Shown here: positions 1-9,114 of the stretch, in pieces | How positions within the stretch are numbered: position 1 is the stretch's first letter | Layout: the number at the start of each line of letters is the position of its first letter | Assembly (NCBI RefSeq): GCF_014652235.1 | Contig: NZ_BMYK01000005.1 | Location: 248,001 to 312,000, forward strand | DNA: 64,000 bases | From: Pseudorhodoferax aquiterrae | Lineage (GTDB): Bacteria; Pseudomonadota; Gammaproteobacteria; Burkholderiales; Burkholderiaceae_C | Direction of reading: 5' to 3' | Translations under genes and position numbers: made by a program | The notes under the pieces: generated by a model | Told to the model about the DNA's origin: nothing | The model's database searches: none | The model's input: only the letters and a program-made list of their open reading frames with translations

Positions 1-1352
1 TCGGAGCCCGGGTTGGCATCGGCGATCGCCTGGGCGAAGTCGTCGCAGGTCACGGCCTGGCCGTCGTGGCGCTCGAAGTACAGTTTCATGCCGGCGGCGA
101 AACCGTCGCGGCCCACCAGGGTCTGCATCATGCGCACGACCTCGGCACCCTTCTCGTAGACCGTGACGGTGTAGAAGTTGTTGATCTCCACGTAGCTGTC
201 GGGCCGCACCGGGTGCGCCATCGGGCCGGCGTCCTCGGGGAACTGCGCGGTGCGCAGCACGCGCACGTCCTCGATGCGCTTGACGGCGCGGGCCGAGGGC
301 TCGGCGCACAGGTCCTGGCTGAACTCCTGGTCGCGGAACACCGTGAGGCCTTCCTTCAGGCTCAGCTGGAACCAGTCGCGGCAGGTCACGCGGTTGCCGG
401 TCCAGTTGTGGAAGTACTCGTGGCCCACCACCGATTCGATATTGGCGAAGTCGGTGTCCGTAGCCGTGGCCTGGTTGGCCAGCACGTACTTGGTGTTGAA
501 GATGTTGAGGCCCTTGTTCTCCATGGCCCCCATGTTGAAGTCGCTGGTCGCCACGATCATGAAGCGTTCGAGGTCCAGCGGCAGGCCGAAGCGGGCCTCG
601 TCCCAGGCCACCGAGGCCATCAGCGACTGCATGGCATGCTCGGTCTTGTCCAGGTCGCCCGGGCGCACGTAGACCTGCAGCAAATGGTCGCCGCCCAGGC
701 GCGAGCGGATGCGCTGCTCGCGCGCCACGAGCTTGCCGGCCACCAGCGCGAACAGGTAGCTGGGCTTCTTGTGCGGATCGACCCACTTGGCGTAGTGGCG
801 GTTCTCGTTGCCTTCGCCTTGCAACGGCCCGTGCTCGACCAGGTTGCCGTTGGACAGCAGCACGGGGTAGGCCGTCTTGTCGGCCCGCAGCGTCACCGTG
901 TAGCTGGCCATCACGTCGGGACGGTCCAGGAAGTAGGTGATGCGGCGAAAGCCCTCTGCCTCGCACTGCGTGAAGAATGAGCCGTTGCTGACGTACAGGC
1001 CCATCAGCTTGGTGTTCTTGGCCGGGGCGCAGGTGGTGAAGATCTCCAGCGCGAACGGGCCTTCCTCGGCCGCGGGCAGGTTCTCCAGCACGAGCTGGCC
1101 GCCTTCGATGCGGAACGAGGCGCCCTGGCCATTGACCAGCACGCGCGCGAGGTTCAGCTCCTCGCCGTCCAGCCGCAGGGCCTGGGCCGGCACGTCGGGG
1201 TTGCGGCGCAACACCATCTTGTTGAGCACCCGGGTCTTGGCCGGGTCCAGGTCAAAGCAGAGGTCGACCGTGTCGATCCAGAACGCCGGTGCCTGGTAGT
1301 CCTCGCGGCGGATCGCCACGGGGGCACTCTGCGCATCACGCAATTGCAACAT
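1..1352 (-). CDS. pepN: Aminopeptidase N (M1 zinc metallopeptidase), 3' part outside the window
   Basis: This cytoplasmic zinc aminopeptidase removes N-terminal residues from peptides during protein turnover. About 450 N-terminal residues are visible of a family that usually runs to nearly 900; the rest lies beyond base 1, so it is cut by the window edge and not broken. The exopeptidase motif GAMEN is at residues 275-279 and the zinc site HEYFHNW at 311-317. The ATG at 1350-1352 gives a start MLQLRDAQ typical of the family. The start overlaps the end of the upstream HAD gene by 17 bases, so the two are probably translated from one message beginning at prfB. The M1 family is certain; PepN is favoured over other M1 enzymes by the full-length match in style. 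Confidence 0.95.
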   Translation of the reverse strand, partial: MLQLRDAQSAPVAIRREDYQAPAFWIDTVDLCFDLDPAKTRVLNKMVLRRNPDVPAQALRLDGEELNLARVLVNGQGASFRIEGGQLVLENLPAAEEGPFALEIFTTCAPAKNTKLMGLYVSNGSFFTQCEAEGFRRITYFLDRPDVMASYTVTLRADKTAYPVLLSNGNLVEHGPLQGEGNENRHYAKWVDPHKKPSYLFALVAGKLVAREQRIRSRLGGDHLLQVYVRPGDLDKTEHAMQSLMASVAWDEARFGLPLDLERFMIVATSDFNMGAMENKGLNIFNTKYVLANQATATDTDFANIESVVGHEYFHNWTGNRVTCRDWFQLSLKEGLTVFRDQEFSQDLCAEPSARAVKRIEDVRVLRTAQFPEDAGPMAHPVRPDSYVEINNFYTVTVYEKGAEVVRMMQTLVGRDGFAAGMKLYFERHDGQAVTCDDFAQAIADANPGS

Positions 1353-2010
1353 CGAGCATCTCCAGAAAATTCGAATGGGCGAGTTCGTCGTAGTGGCGCA
1401 CGGCCGCGATCACGTGCGGGCCGGCGAGTTCTTCGGCGCTGTGGGTGCTGCACACGGCCACGGCGCGCATGCCGCCGCGGCGCGCGGCTTCGATGCCGAA
1501 GGGCGCGTCCTCGAACACGATGCAGCGTTCGGGCGCCGCGCCGATGCGGCGCGCGGCTTCCAGGAAGATGGCTGGCGTGGGCTTGCCCGAGAGGCCCTCG
1601 TCGCCGCCGACGATGGCCAGGGGCAGCGGGTCCATCCCCAGGCGCGACATCACGAATGCGATGTTGTGCTTGTCGCCCGCGGTACCCACCGCCAGCTTGA
1701 GCCCGCGCGCCGCCGCGTGGCGCGCGAACGCCGTGAAGCCCGCCACCTCGCGGAATTCGGCTGCGAACAGCGCGCGGTAGATCTCTTCCTTCTCGTGCAC
1801 GAAGGCCAGGGCGTCGGCCTCGGCCAGCGGACGGCCGAAGACCTCGGCCATGCACTCCACGCCGGTGCGGCCCGTGGTGCGCGCGAGGATTTCGGCCGCT
1901 TCCATCTGGATGCCGTGCCGGCGGCAGAACGCCACCCAGGACTTCGCATGCCAGGGCATGGAGTCGACCATGGTGCCGTCCATGTCGAAGATCAGGGCCT
2001 CGGTCTTCAT
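1336..2010 (-). CDS. HAD-superfamily hydrolase, beta-phosphoglucomutase/phosphatase-like
   Basis: This 224-residue soluble protein has a complete HAD core: the nucleophile motif FDMDGT near residue 7, an alpha-helical cap of subclass I type, the lysine of LSGKPTP, and the metal-binding motif FEDAPFGIEAA. Enzymes of this shape dephosphorylate small sugar or glycolate phosphates, or isomerise hexose phosphates; the substrate cannot be read from sequence. The ATG at 2010 was chosen because it sits two bases after the prfB stop and begins directly before the first motif (MKTEALIFDMDG). The open frame extends further upstream only inside prfB. Its end overlaps pepN by 17 bases, suggesting an operon prfB-HAD-pepN. 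Confidence 0.85.
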   Translation of the reverse strand: MKTEALIFDMDGTMVDSMPWHAKSWVAFCRRHGIQMEAAEILARTTGRTGVECMAEVFGRPLAEADALAFVHEKEEIYRALFAAEFREVAGFTAFARHAAARGLKLAVGTAGDKHNIAFVMSRLGMDPLPLAIVGGDEGLSGKPTPAIFLEAARRIGAAPERCIVFEDAPFGIEAARRGGMRAVAVCSTHSAEELAGPHVIAAVRHYDELAHSNFLEMLDVAIA

Positions 2011-2012
2011 CC

Positions 2013-3117
2013 TCAGATGCCTTGCTTGAGCGAGGCTTCGATGAAGGCGTCCAGGTCGCCGTCCAGCACCTTCTGCGTGGCCGAGATCTCCACGTTGGTG
2101 CGCAGGTCCTTGATGCGGCTGTTGTCCAGCACGTAAGAACGGATCTGGTGGCCCCAGCCCACGTCGGTCTTGCTGTCCTCCAGCTTTTGCTGCTCTTCCT
2201 GGCGCTTGCGCATCTCGTGGTCGTACAGGCGCGAGCGCAGGCGCTTCCAGGCCACGTCGCGGTTGCTGTGCTGGCTGCGGCCGTCCTGGCACTGCACGAC
2301 GATGCCGGTCGGGATGTGCGTGAGCCGCACGGCCGAGTCGGTCTTGTTGATGTGCTGGCCGCCCGCGCCGGAGGCGCGGAAGGTGTCGGTGCGCACGTCG
2401 GCCGGGTTGATCTCGATCTCGATGGAGTCGTCGATCTCCGGGTAGACGAAGATGCTGGCGAAGCTGGTGTGGCGTCCGCCCGAGCTGTCGAACGGCGACT
2501 TGCGCACCAGGCGGTGCACGCCGGTCTCGGTGCGCAGCAGGCCGAACGCGTACTCGCCCTCGACCTTGACCGTGGCGCCCTTGATGCCGGCCGTGTCGCC
2601 CGGCGACTCGTCTTCCACCGTGGTCTTGAAGCCCTTGCGCTCGGCGTACTTGAGGTACTGGCGCAGCAGCATGCTGGCCCAGTCGCAGGCCTCGGTGCCG
2701 CCGGCGCCGGCCTGGATGTCGATGAAGCAGTTCAGCGGGTCGGCCGGGTTGCTGAACATGCGGCGGAACTCCAGCGCCTCGACCTCGGCCGCCAGCTTGG
2801 CGCCTTCGGCTTCGATGGTGGCCAGGCCGGCCTCGTCGCCTTCTTCCTTGCTCATCTCGTAGAGTTCGGTGTTGTCGGCCAGCTCCCGCGCGAGCCGCTC
2901 CAGCGTCACGACGACGTCTTCGAGCGCCTTCTTCTCCTTGGCGAGTTCCTGGGCCTTTTTGGGCTCGTTCCAGACCGCGGGGTCTTCCAGCGCGGCGTTG
3001 ACGGTCCTCAGGCGTTCGGCTTTGGCATCGGCGTCAAAGATACCCCCGTAGTTCCTGGGTCCTGGCGGCCAGGTCCGTCAGTTGGGTGCCGATCTGGTTG
3101 ATGTGTTCTGCGTCCAT
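2013..3117 (-). CDS. prfB: Peptide chain release factor 2, with programmed +1 frameshift
   Basis: RF2 recognises UAA and UGA stops and triggers peptide release on the ribosome. The gene is read in two pieces. A 27-codon first segment starts at the ATG at 3117 and ends in CTT TGA at 3039-3034. The second segment, read after a +1 shift, gives 340 further residues, for a total of about 367, against 365 in E. coli. The stop-recognition tripeptide SPF and the catalytic GGQ (in [10 protein letters not shown]) are both present. The shift site has the classic slippery CTT codon before an in-frame TGA, with a G-rich Shine-Dalgarno-like run just upstream. RF2 thereby limits its own synthesis. lysS, a frequent neighbour in related genomes, is not adjacent here. 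Confidence 0.96.
3033..3050 (-). promoter_or_regulatory. RF2 programmed +1 frameshift signal
   Basis: Reading the minus strand, a GGGGG run (positions 3047-3043) is followed by TAT CTT TGA C. The G run mimics a Shine-Dalgarno element three bases before the slippery CTT, and the TGA at 3036-3034 is the stop RF2 itself decodes. When RF2 is scarce, ribosomes slip into the +1 frame and complete the protein. The layout matches the well-described autoregulatory site. Confidence 0.93.
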
Positions 3118-3183
3118 GGTGATCTCGCTCGGTTCGGTGGTGCCTTGCGGCAAAACGTGCGATTTTCTCATGCGCACCCCGCC

Positions 3184-3207
3184 GCCCGCCGAGTCCTTGC
3201 GGCGGGC
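3184..3207 (-). terminator. GC hairpin after the chemoreceptor gene, weak terminator candidate
   Basis: An 8-bp perfect stem (GCCCGCCG with CGGCGGGC, 8-base loop) lies 16 bases past the end of the chemoreceptor on the minus strand. No T run follows it, so intrinsic termination would be poor. It may only be a barrier or a Rho-linked structure before prfB. Confidence 0.3.
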
Positions 3208-3223
3208 AGGGGAGGGCGGCCGT

Positions 3224-4783
3224 TCAGGCGGCCGCGTGGGCGAGGCGAGGCTGGCCGGCGCCGAGCCGGAACACCGCCACGGCCTGGACCAGGTCATGAG
3301 CCTGGGATTTGAGGCTGCTGGCCGCGGCGGCGCTCTGCTCGACCAGGGCTGCGTTCTGCTGGGTGGCGTGGTCCATCTGCGTCACGGCCTCGCCGATCTG
3401 GGCCACGCCCGAGCTCTGCTCCTGGCTGGCGGCGCTGATCTCGCCCATGAGGTCGGTCACGCGCTGGATCGCCGCGACCACCTGCTGCATGGTGGCGCCG
3501 GCCGCGTCGACCTGGGCCGACCCTTCCTCCACGCGCGCGGTGCTGGTGCCGATCAGCGCCTTGATCTCGCGCGCGGCCTCGGCGCTGCGCTGGGCCAGGT
3601 GGCGCACCTCGCTGGCCACCACGGCGAAGCCGCGGCCCTGCTCGCCGGCGCGGGCGGCCTCCACGGCGGCGTTGAGCGCGAGGATGTTGGTCTGGAAGGC
3701 GATGCCGTCGATGGTGCCGATGATGTCGGCGATGCGGCGCGAGGCGTCGGCGATGCCCTGCATGGTCTGCACCACGCGGCCCACGGCGGCGCCGCCCTCG
3801 GCCGCGATGCGCGAGGCCTCCTGCGACAGGCCGTTGGCGCTGCGGGCGTTGTCGGCGTTCTGGCGCACGGTGGCACTGAGCTGTTCCATGGAGGCCGCCG
3901 TCTGCTCCAGCGCCGAGGCCTGTTGCTCGGTGCGCGCCGACAAGTCGTTGTTGCCCAGCGCGATCTCGGCGCTGGCCGTGGCCACGCCCTCGGCGTTCTG
4001 GCGCACGTTGCTGACCACGCTGGACAGCGCCCCCTGCATGGCATGCAAGGCGTTGAGCAGTTCGGCCACCTCGTCCTTGCCCAGCACCTGGGCGGCGGCG
4101 GTGAGGTCGCCGGCGGCCACGGCGCGCGAGACGGCCACGGCCCGGTCCAGCGGCCGCACGACCGAGCGGCTGAAGGCGATGGCCCCGCCGATGGCCAGCA
4201 CGCAGACCACGGCCATGGTGGCCAGGCTGATGGACAGCGCCCGGCGCGACTGCGCAGCCGCCACCTCGGCGATGCCGCGGCTTTCTGCCGCGATCTTCTC
4301 GCCGGCCTGGTCCAGCAGCTGGGCCGGCTCGCGGTCCATGCCCTGTACGGCCTTGTCGCCGGCGCTCGATTCGAAGGCTGCGGCCTCGAAGGCCGCATAG
4401 CCCTTGCGGTAGCCCGCGCCCATGGTGGTGTGCGCTTCGCGAAAGCGCGCGATCAGCCGGCCGGCCTCGCGATCGCCCAGGGCGGCGGCGAGCTGCTGCG
4501 CGCCGCGGGCCACATCGGCCTCCTTCTTCTGGAAGGCGGTCCAGTAGCGTTCGCGCTGCGCCGGGTCCTTGCCGCGCAGCAGCACGTTCTTCCACTCCTG
4601 CACCTGGGTCTTGAAGTCGTTGAGCAGCCCTGCCACGTCACGCTCTTGGGCAGTGTGCGCACGCACGGTGGTCTCGTAGGTGGCAAGGCCCTGGTTGAGC
4701 TGGAACATGCCGAACAGAGCGGCGCAGAGCAGGGCGGCCAGTGCGGCGACGAAGGCCAGGGGGAGCTTGAGGCTCAGTTTCAT
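3224..4783 (-). CDS. Methyl-accepting chemotaxis protein
   Basis: This 519-residue inner-membrane chemoreceptor has a transmembrane helix at about 6-28, a periplasmic four-helix-type sensor region of about 155 residues, a second helix at about 185-205, a HAMP linker (about 206-258) and a cytoplasmic coiled-coil signalling domain. The highly conserved hairpin tip, containing [18 protein letters not shown], lies near residues 375-392 and contacts CheA and CheW. The C terminus ends in LAHAAA without a CheR-tethering pentapeptide. The start at 4783 (MKLSLKLPL) places the first membrane helix at the N terminus; an earlier start at 4822 would add 13 unsupported residues. No chemotaxis genes are nearby, so it is an orphan receptor. 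The ligand is unknown. Confidence 0.93.
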   Translation of the reverse strand: MKLSLKLPLAFVAALAALLCAALFGMFQLNQGLATYETTVRAHTAQERDVAGLLNDFKTQVQEWKNVLLRGKDPAQRERYWTAFQKKEADVARGAQQLAAALGDREAGRLIARFREAHTTMGAGYRKGYAAFEAAAFESSAGDKAVQGMDREPAQLLDQAGEKIAAESRGIAEVAAAQSRRALSISLATMAVVCVLAIGGAIAFSRSVVRPLDRAVAVSRAVAAGDLTAAAQVLGKDEVAELLNALHAMQGALSSVVSNVRQNAEGVATASAEIALGNNDLSARTEQQASALEQTAASMEQLSATVRQNADNARSANGLSQEASRIAAEGGAAVGRVVQTMQGIADASRRIADIIGTIDGIAFQTNILALNAAVEAARAGEQGRGFAVVASEVRHLAQRSAEAAREIKALIGTSTARVEEGSAQVDAAGATMQQVVAAIQRVTDLMGEISAASQEQSSGVAQIGEAVTQMDHATQQNAALVEQSAAAASSLKSQAHDLVQAVAVFRLGAGQPRLAHAAA

Positions 4784-4858
4784 GCAGTTCTCCGGAAGTT
4801 CCCGGAGGGCATTGGACGGCAATTGCAGGGCGACTGCAACGCCTTGTAACGTGCCCTG

Positions 4859-5773
4859 CTACGCGATGAAGCGCTCGATGGCCTGCGCCACCGCCTGCGG
4901 CTGGTCGTGCTGCAGCATGTGGCCCGCGTCGTCGATGCGCAACACCGTGCAATGCGCAATGTGCTCCAGCCGGCGGTGGTAGTCCTCCAGCGTGTAGCGT
5001 CCCTTCCACCATTGCGACAGGCTGTCGTCGGAGGCTTCCACCGCCAGCACGGGTGCCGTGATCGCGCGGTACAGCGCCAGCACCTCGTCCACGCGCATGG
5101 CCTGCGCGAAGATGGTCTTGTGCGCGGCATCGCCACGGATGCGCCATTCGGCGCTGCCATCGGCACGCCGTGTCTCGTGGGCCCACTGGCGCGCGAGCCA
5201 GTCGGCCTTGTCCTGCGGCAGCCGCCGGTTGGTCTTCATGAGCCGGCGCGCGACGCCATCGGCGCTGTCGTAGGGTGCCAGGCCCATCTCGCCGCGGTGG
5301 AACTGCTTGAGCTCGTCCATCCAGCGCGCGTAACGGCGCGGCGCTTCCTCGGGCCGGTGTTCGGGCGATCCGAAGCCCTCCAGGTTCACGAGTCGGCGGA
5401 TGCGCGCCGGCCGCACGCCCGCGTACATCATGGCCACGTTGCCGCCCATGCTGTGGCCGACCAGGTTCACAGGCTGGTCGCCCGCGTAATGGTCGAGCAG
5501 GAAGTCCAGGTCGCCGAGGTAGTCGGCGAAGCAGTAGCTGTCCACCGGCGCGGCCTCGGTCAGGCCGTAGCCGCGCCAGTCGGGCGCGACGATGAAGTGG
5601 TCCTGGGCGAGCGCGTCCACCACGAACTGCCAGGAGGCCGAGACGTCCATCCAGCCGTGCACCAGCACCAGCGGCACGCGGCCGGGCGCGGGCTCGCCCC
5701 ACAGGCGGACATGGGCGCGCAGCGTGCGCAGGGGGATCATGTCGCTGCGCGAGGGGCGAAGAGGCTGGTACAT
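4859..5773 (-). CDS. Alpha/beta hydrolase
   Basis: This 304-residue serine hydrolase has a canonical fold: an oxyanion HG near residue 39, the nucleophile elbow GHSMGG with Ser108, an acidic residue in VEASDD and the catalytic histidine in DAGHM near the C terminus. The family covers esterases, lipases, epoxide hydrolases and C-C hydrolases; the substrate is not predictable. No signal peptide is evident, so it probably acts in the cytoplasm. The ATG at 5773 was preferred because the longer frame to 5869 lacks similarity-like content. An ATG at 5740 is also possible, and neither has a convincing ribosome binding site. It is divergent from the aldo/keto reductase gene. Confidence 0.82.
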   Translation of the reverse strand: MYQPLRPSRSDMIPLRTLRAHVRLWGEPAPGRVPLVLVHGWMDVSASWQFVVDALAQDHFIVAPDWRGYGLTEAAPVDSYCFADYLGDLDFLLDHYAGDQPVNLVGHSMGGNVAMMYAGVRPARIRRLVNLEGFGSPEHRPEEAPRRYARWMDELKQFHRGEMGLAPYDSADGVARRLMKTNRRLPQDKADWLARQWAHETRRADGSAEWRIRGDAAHKTIFAQAMRVDEVLALYRAITAPVLAVEASDDSLSQWWKGRYTLEDYHRRLEHIAHCTVLRIDDAGHMLQHDQPQAVAQAIERFIA

Positions 5774-5877
5774 GGGCGGCGATGGTAGGGCAGGGGCGGC
5801 GCCGGGAACGGTCAGCCGCGCGACAGGAAAACTGCGACACTCGCGCGCTTCTTTAGGCTGTACCGACAAGCATCTCC

Positions 5878-6942
5878 ATGCACACTGTTCCGCTGGGCCG
5901 CAGTGGCCTGCACGTGACGCCGCTCTGCCTGGGCACCATGACCTTCGGCGAGCAGGTCGACAGCGCCACGGCGCACACCATCCTGGACCGCTCGCTCGCG
6001 CTGGGCATCAGCTTCATCGACACGGCCGAGATGTACGCCGTGCCGGCACGCGCCGAAACCTATGGCGCGACCGAGACCATCCTCGGCGACTGGTTCGCGG
6101 CCCGCCCCGGCGTGCGCCAGCGCGTGCTGCTGGCGACCAAGGCGGCCGGGCCGCCGCGCGGCATGCCTTGGATCCGCCACGGCCGGGCCGAGTTCAAGGC
6201 CAGCGACATCGTCGAGTCGTGCGAAGCGAGCCTGAAGCGCCTGCGTACCGACGTGATCGATCTCTACCAGCTGCACTGGCCGGCGCGCAACCTGCCGTCG
6301 TTTGGCGCACGCTACTTCGATCCCGCGCTGGACAAGCCCGCGCCCGCGATCGAGGAGCAGCTGCGGGCGCTCGACAGCCTGGTGCGCGCGGGCAAGGTGC
6401 GCGCCATCGGCCTGTCCAACGAGACGCCCTATGGCGTGCACGAGTTCGTGCGCCTGGCCGAAAGCCAGGGGCTGGCGCGCGTGGCGTCCGTGCAGAACGC
6501 CTACTGCCTGATCAACCGCAGCGTGGAGCATGCGCTGGACGAAACCCTGCACCGGCTGGACGTGGGCCTTTTGGCCTACTCGCCGCTCGGCTTCGGCCTG
6601 TTGACCGGCAAGTACGACACGGGCGGCACCAGCGGGCCGGCAGCTCCGAGCGAGGCGCGCATCGCCCGCTATGCCTCGGTGCGTTCGGGGCGCTGGGGGC
6701 GCGATGCGGCGCTGGCGGCCGCGCGCCGCTACAACGCGCTGGCGCGCGAACTGGGACTCACGCCCACGCAGCTGGCGCTGGCTTTTTGCCGCAGCAAATG
6801 GCAGGTGACCAGCACCATCCTGGGGGTGACCAGCGTGGCGCAACTGGAAGAGGATGTGGCCGCCTTCCAGACCGAGCTGCCGGACGGCGCCATGGCCGCG
6901 CTGGACGCACTGCACCTGGAGCTGGGCGACCCGGCGCTCTGA
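5878..6942 (+). CDS. tas: NADP(H)-dependent aldo/keto reductase, Tas type
   Basis: This 354-residue TIM-barrel oxidoreductase reduces carbonyl compounds using NADPH. The catalytic tetrad is visible as Asp48, Tyr53, Lys88 and His133 (motifs FIDTAEMY, LLATK and LYQLHW). The block GTMTFGEQ near the N terminus and SNETPYGV in the middle are characteristic of the E. coli Tas/YdcH-like branch of the AKR superfamily, whose members are about 346 residues long. The physiological substrate of Tas is not established. The gene ends two bases before ybaK, and the two are likely co-transcribed. Confidence 0.9.
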   Translation: MHTVPLGRSGLHVTPLCLGTMTFGEQVDSATAHTILDRSLALGISFIDTAEMYAVPARAETYGATETILGDWFAARPGVRQRVLLATKAAGPPRGMPWIRHGRAEFKASDIVESCEASLKRLRTDVIDLYQLHWPARNLPSFGARYFDPALDKPAPAIEEQLRALDSLVRAGKVRAIGLSNETPYGVHEFVRLAESQGLARVASVQNAYCLINRSVEHALDETLHRLDVGLLAYSPLGFGLLTGKYDTGGTSGPAAPSEARIARYASVRSGRWGRDAALAAARRYNALARELGLTPTQLALAFCRSKWQVTSTILGVTSVAQLEEDVAAFQTELPDGAMAALDALHLELGDPAL

Positions 6943-6944
6943 GC

Positions 6945-7433
6945 ATGGCCAAGCAGCACGTCTCCGAAACGCCGGCCACGCAGCTGCTGCGTGCGCACAA
7001 GGTCTTGTTCACCGAGCACCCGTACGAGTACCTGGAGCACGGCGGTGCCCAACACAGCGCCGAGGTGCTGGGGCTGGACCCGTTCACGGTCGTCAAGACC
7101 CTGGTCATGCAGGACCAGGATGCCAAGCCGCTGCTGGTGCTGATGCACGGCAACCGCAAGGTCTCGACCAAGAACCTCGCGCGCCAGATCGGCGCCAAGT
7201 CGGTCGAAGCCTGCGCGCCCGAGGTGGCGAACCGGCACAGCGGCTACCTGGTGGGCGGGACCTCGCCGTTTGGCACCAAGAAGCGCATGCCGGTCTACAT
7301 CGAGGAGACCATCCTGGCGCTGCCGCGCATCGCCATCAACGGCGGGCGGCGCGGCTTTCTGGTCGGCATCGATCCCCAGGTCTGCGTGCAGTTGTTGGGT
7401 GCCAAGCCGGTGCAGTGTGGCCTGCCGCTGTGA
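6945..7433 (+). CDS. ybaK: YbaK-type Cys-tRNA(Pro)/aminoacyl-tRNA deacylase
   Basis: This 162-residue single-domain editing protein belongs to the YbaK/ProX family, which hydrolyses mischarged tRNA, chiefly Cys-tRNA(Pro), in trans after prolyl-tRNA synthetase errors. The family lysine lies in the segment DPFTVVKTLVM, and the conserved GGTSPFG loop and C-terminal INGGRRG block are present. The ATG at 6945 begins two bases after the tas stop. Length and motif order match E. coli YbaK (159 residues). Confidence 0.9.
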   Translation: MAKQHVSETPATQLLRAHKVLFTEHPYEYLEHGGAQHSAEVLGLDPFTVVKTLVMQDQDAKPLLVLMHGNRKVSTKNLARQIGAKSVEACAPEVANRHSGYLVGGTSPFGTKKRMPVYIEETILALPRIAINGGRRGFLVGIDPQVCVQLLGAKPVQCGLPL

Positions 7434-7496
7434 GCGGCCTGTGACGGGCGGCGCTGGCACAATGCGCGCGCCTTTCGCCGGAGACATTTGCAACCC

Positions 7497-8117
7497 ATGA
7501 ATTCCTTCCTCGCCACGTTGGCCGCCTACCTGCTGGGTTCGCTGTCCTTCGCCGTGATCGTCAGCCGCGTGATGGGCCTGTCGGACCCGCGCAGCTATGG
7601 CAGCAAGAACCCCGGGGCGACCAATGTGCTGCGCTCGGGCAGCAAGGTCGCGGCCCTCGTCACCTTGCTGCTCGACGCGCTCAAGGGCTGGCTGCCGGTG
7701 GCGCTGGTGGTCTGGTATGGCGAACGCTTCGGCCTGCAGGAAGGCACGGTGGCGCTGGTCGGCCTGGCGGCCTTCCTGGGCCACCTGTACCCGGTGTTCT
7801 TCCGCTTCCAGGGCGGCAAGGGCGTGGCCACGGCACTGGGCGTTCTGTTCGGCGTGGACTGGCTGCTGGGCCTGGCAGCGGCACTGACCTGGCTCATCAT
7901 CGCCTTCTTCTTCCGCTACTCCTCGCTGGCCTCGCTGGTGGCGGCCGTGTTCGCGCCGGTCTACTACCTGTTCGGCAACGGCCTGGCCTGGTATGCCGAC
8001 AAGCGCATCGCGCTGGCCCTGGGCGCCATGGCGCTGTTGCTGTTCTGGCGCCACCGCGAGAACATCGGCCGGCTGGCCCAGGGCAAGGAATCGCGCCTGG
8101 GCAGCAAGAAGAAGTAG
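7497..8117 (+). CDS. plsY: Glycerol-3-phosphate acyltransferase PlsY
   Basis: This 206-residue polytopic inner-membrane enzyme transfers the acyl group from acyl-phosphate to glycerol-3-phosphate, the first step of phospholipid synthesis. Three conserved motifs are visible: [12 protein letters not shown], the glycine-rich [12 protein letters not shown] phosphate-binding loop, and the late segment [11 protein letters not shown]. At least five hydrophobic helices alternate with these loops. The ATG at 7497 is used. A TTG at 7488 sits closer to the GGAG at 7480-7483 and would add three residues. The C terminus ends in a basic GSKKK tail. It converges on the next gene with only 7 bases between. 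Confidence 0.94.
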   Translation: MNSFLATLAAYLLGSLSFAVIVSRVMGLSDPRSYGSKNPGATNVLRSGSKVAALVTLLLDALKGWLPVALVVWYGERFGLQEGTVALVGLAAFLGHLYPVFFRFQGGKGVATALGVLFGVDWLLGLAAALTWLIIAFFFRYSSLASLVAAVFAPVYYLFGNGLAWYADKRIALALGAMALLLFWRHRENIGRLAQGKESRLGSKKK

Positions 8118-8124
8118 GCGGCGC

Positions 8125-9114
8125 TCAGGCCGCGTGCGTGCGTGCGGCCTGCAGGCCTTGGCGCAGCAGGGCCTGGTGGTTGATGCGCACGCGGTTGCGC
8201 AGCAACTCGGGTGTCAGCGCCGACTGGATGGCCGGGCCGCCCTGGCCGATGCGCAGAAGGCGCGGCGCCGCGAGCTTGTCGCCGCTCCTGCCCAGCACGG
8301 TGGCCACCAGCGGATGGTTGGCCTGGCGGCCGCGGCGCAGCACCAGGGCCACCTCGCCCGAATCCAGCCGCACGAAGCTGCCCGGCGGACACAGGCCCAC
8401 GGCGCGCACCAGCGCCATGCCGGCGGCTTCGCGCGCGACGTCGCCGCGGCCCAGCATGGCGCGCACGGTCTCGATCACGCTGCGTGCCGCGCGCGACTTG
8501 CGCGGGCTGATCATGGCGGCGTAGCGGTCGACCACCTGCAGGATGCGGGCCAGGCGTTGCACCGGCGCCAGCGTGTCCAGTGCGGCAGAGGGCAGGCTTT
8601 CGTGGTGCAGGGCGACGACCTGCAGCCAGTCCGCATCGCCCACGCCCAGGCGGCCCAGCAGCATGCTGCCGGTCGCGGCATGGGCGTCGATCTGTTCCTT
8701 CTGCTCCGCGCTGGGCGCCTCGGTCTGCTCGGCCAGGCGGTTCTGCAGTGCCGTCATGGACAGGTTCATGGTCAGCGCCGCGCCCACCAGGCTGTCGCGC
8801 TCGGCCTGTGGCAGCGCCAGTTCGGCCGCCAGTACATGGCACAGCACGCCGCAGACCAGTGCGTGGGCGCTGCTGTAGCCCAGCGTGCGGTTGGCCGCGA
8901 GCTGGTACAGCAGGTACAGGCCGGTGTCCATGTCGTGTTGCAGCAGATCCTGCATCCAGCGGTCGTACTGCTGCACCTTGCGCGGGAACTCGGCCACCTG
9001 CCGGGGCCGCAGCAGCAGCGTGGACAGGCCGGCCTCGAGCTCGGACCACAGGCCCAGCAGGTCTTCGTATTCCGCTTCCTGCGGGTGGGGGACGGCGGTG
9101 GGCTGCATGGCCAT
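8125..9114 (-). CDS. Degenerate HD-GYP-like domain protein
   Basis: This 329-residue soluble protein aligns by eye with the HD-GYP layout of cyclic di-GMP phosphodiesterases, but lacks key residues. The expected HD dyad position reads TMNLSM (115-120), while a first histidine (His84), an HxxxG element (146-149), an HHE (170-172) and the late Asp196 of VVDRYAAM remain. The GYP signature is absent. It is therefore probably a non-catalytic binding or regulatory protein; this is inference. The ATG at 9114 overlaps the stop of the upstream protease gene by one base (TGATG), which strongly implies translational coupling with the protease and yajQ. A C-terminal module of about 100 residues has no family I recognise. 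Confidence 0.7.
   Translation of the reverse strand: MAMQPTAVPHPQEAEYEDLLGLWSELEAGLSTLLLRPRQVAEFPRKVQQYDRWMQDLLQHDMDTGLYLLYQLAANRTLGYSSAHALVCGVLCHVLAAELALPQAERDSLVGAALTMNLSMTALQNRLAEQTEAPSAEQKEQIDAHAATGSMLLGRLGVGDADWLQVVALHHESLPSAALDTLAPVQRLARILQVVDRYAAMISPRKSRAARSVIETVRAMLGRGDVAREAAGMALVRAVGLCPPGSFVRLDSGEVALVLRRGRQANHPLVATVLGRSGDKLAAPRLLRIGQGGPAIQSALTPELLRNRVRINHQALLRQGLQAARTHAA

Noticed and set aside
1-1352. Truncated pepN pseudogene
   Set aside because: The frame is intact to the window edge with all zinc-site residues; it is cut only by the window.
3086-4849. A 587-codon plus-strand frame opposite the chemoreceptor
   Set aside because: Composition is Gly/His/Ala-biased and it shadows a complete chemoreceptor gene.
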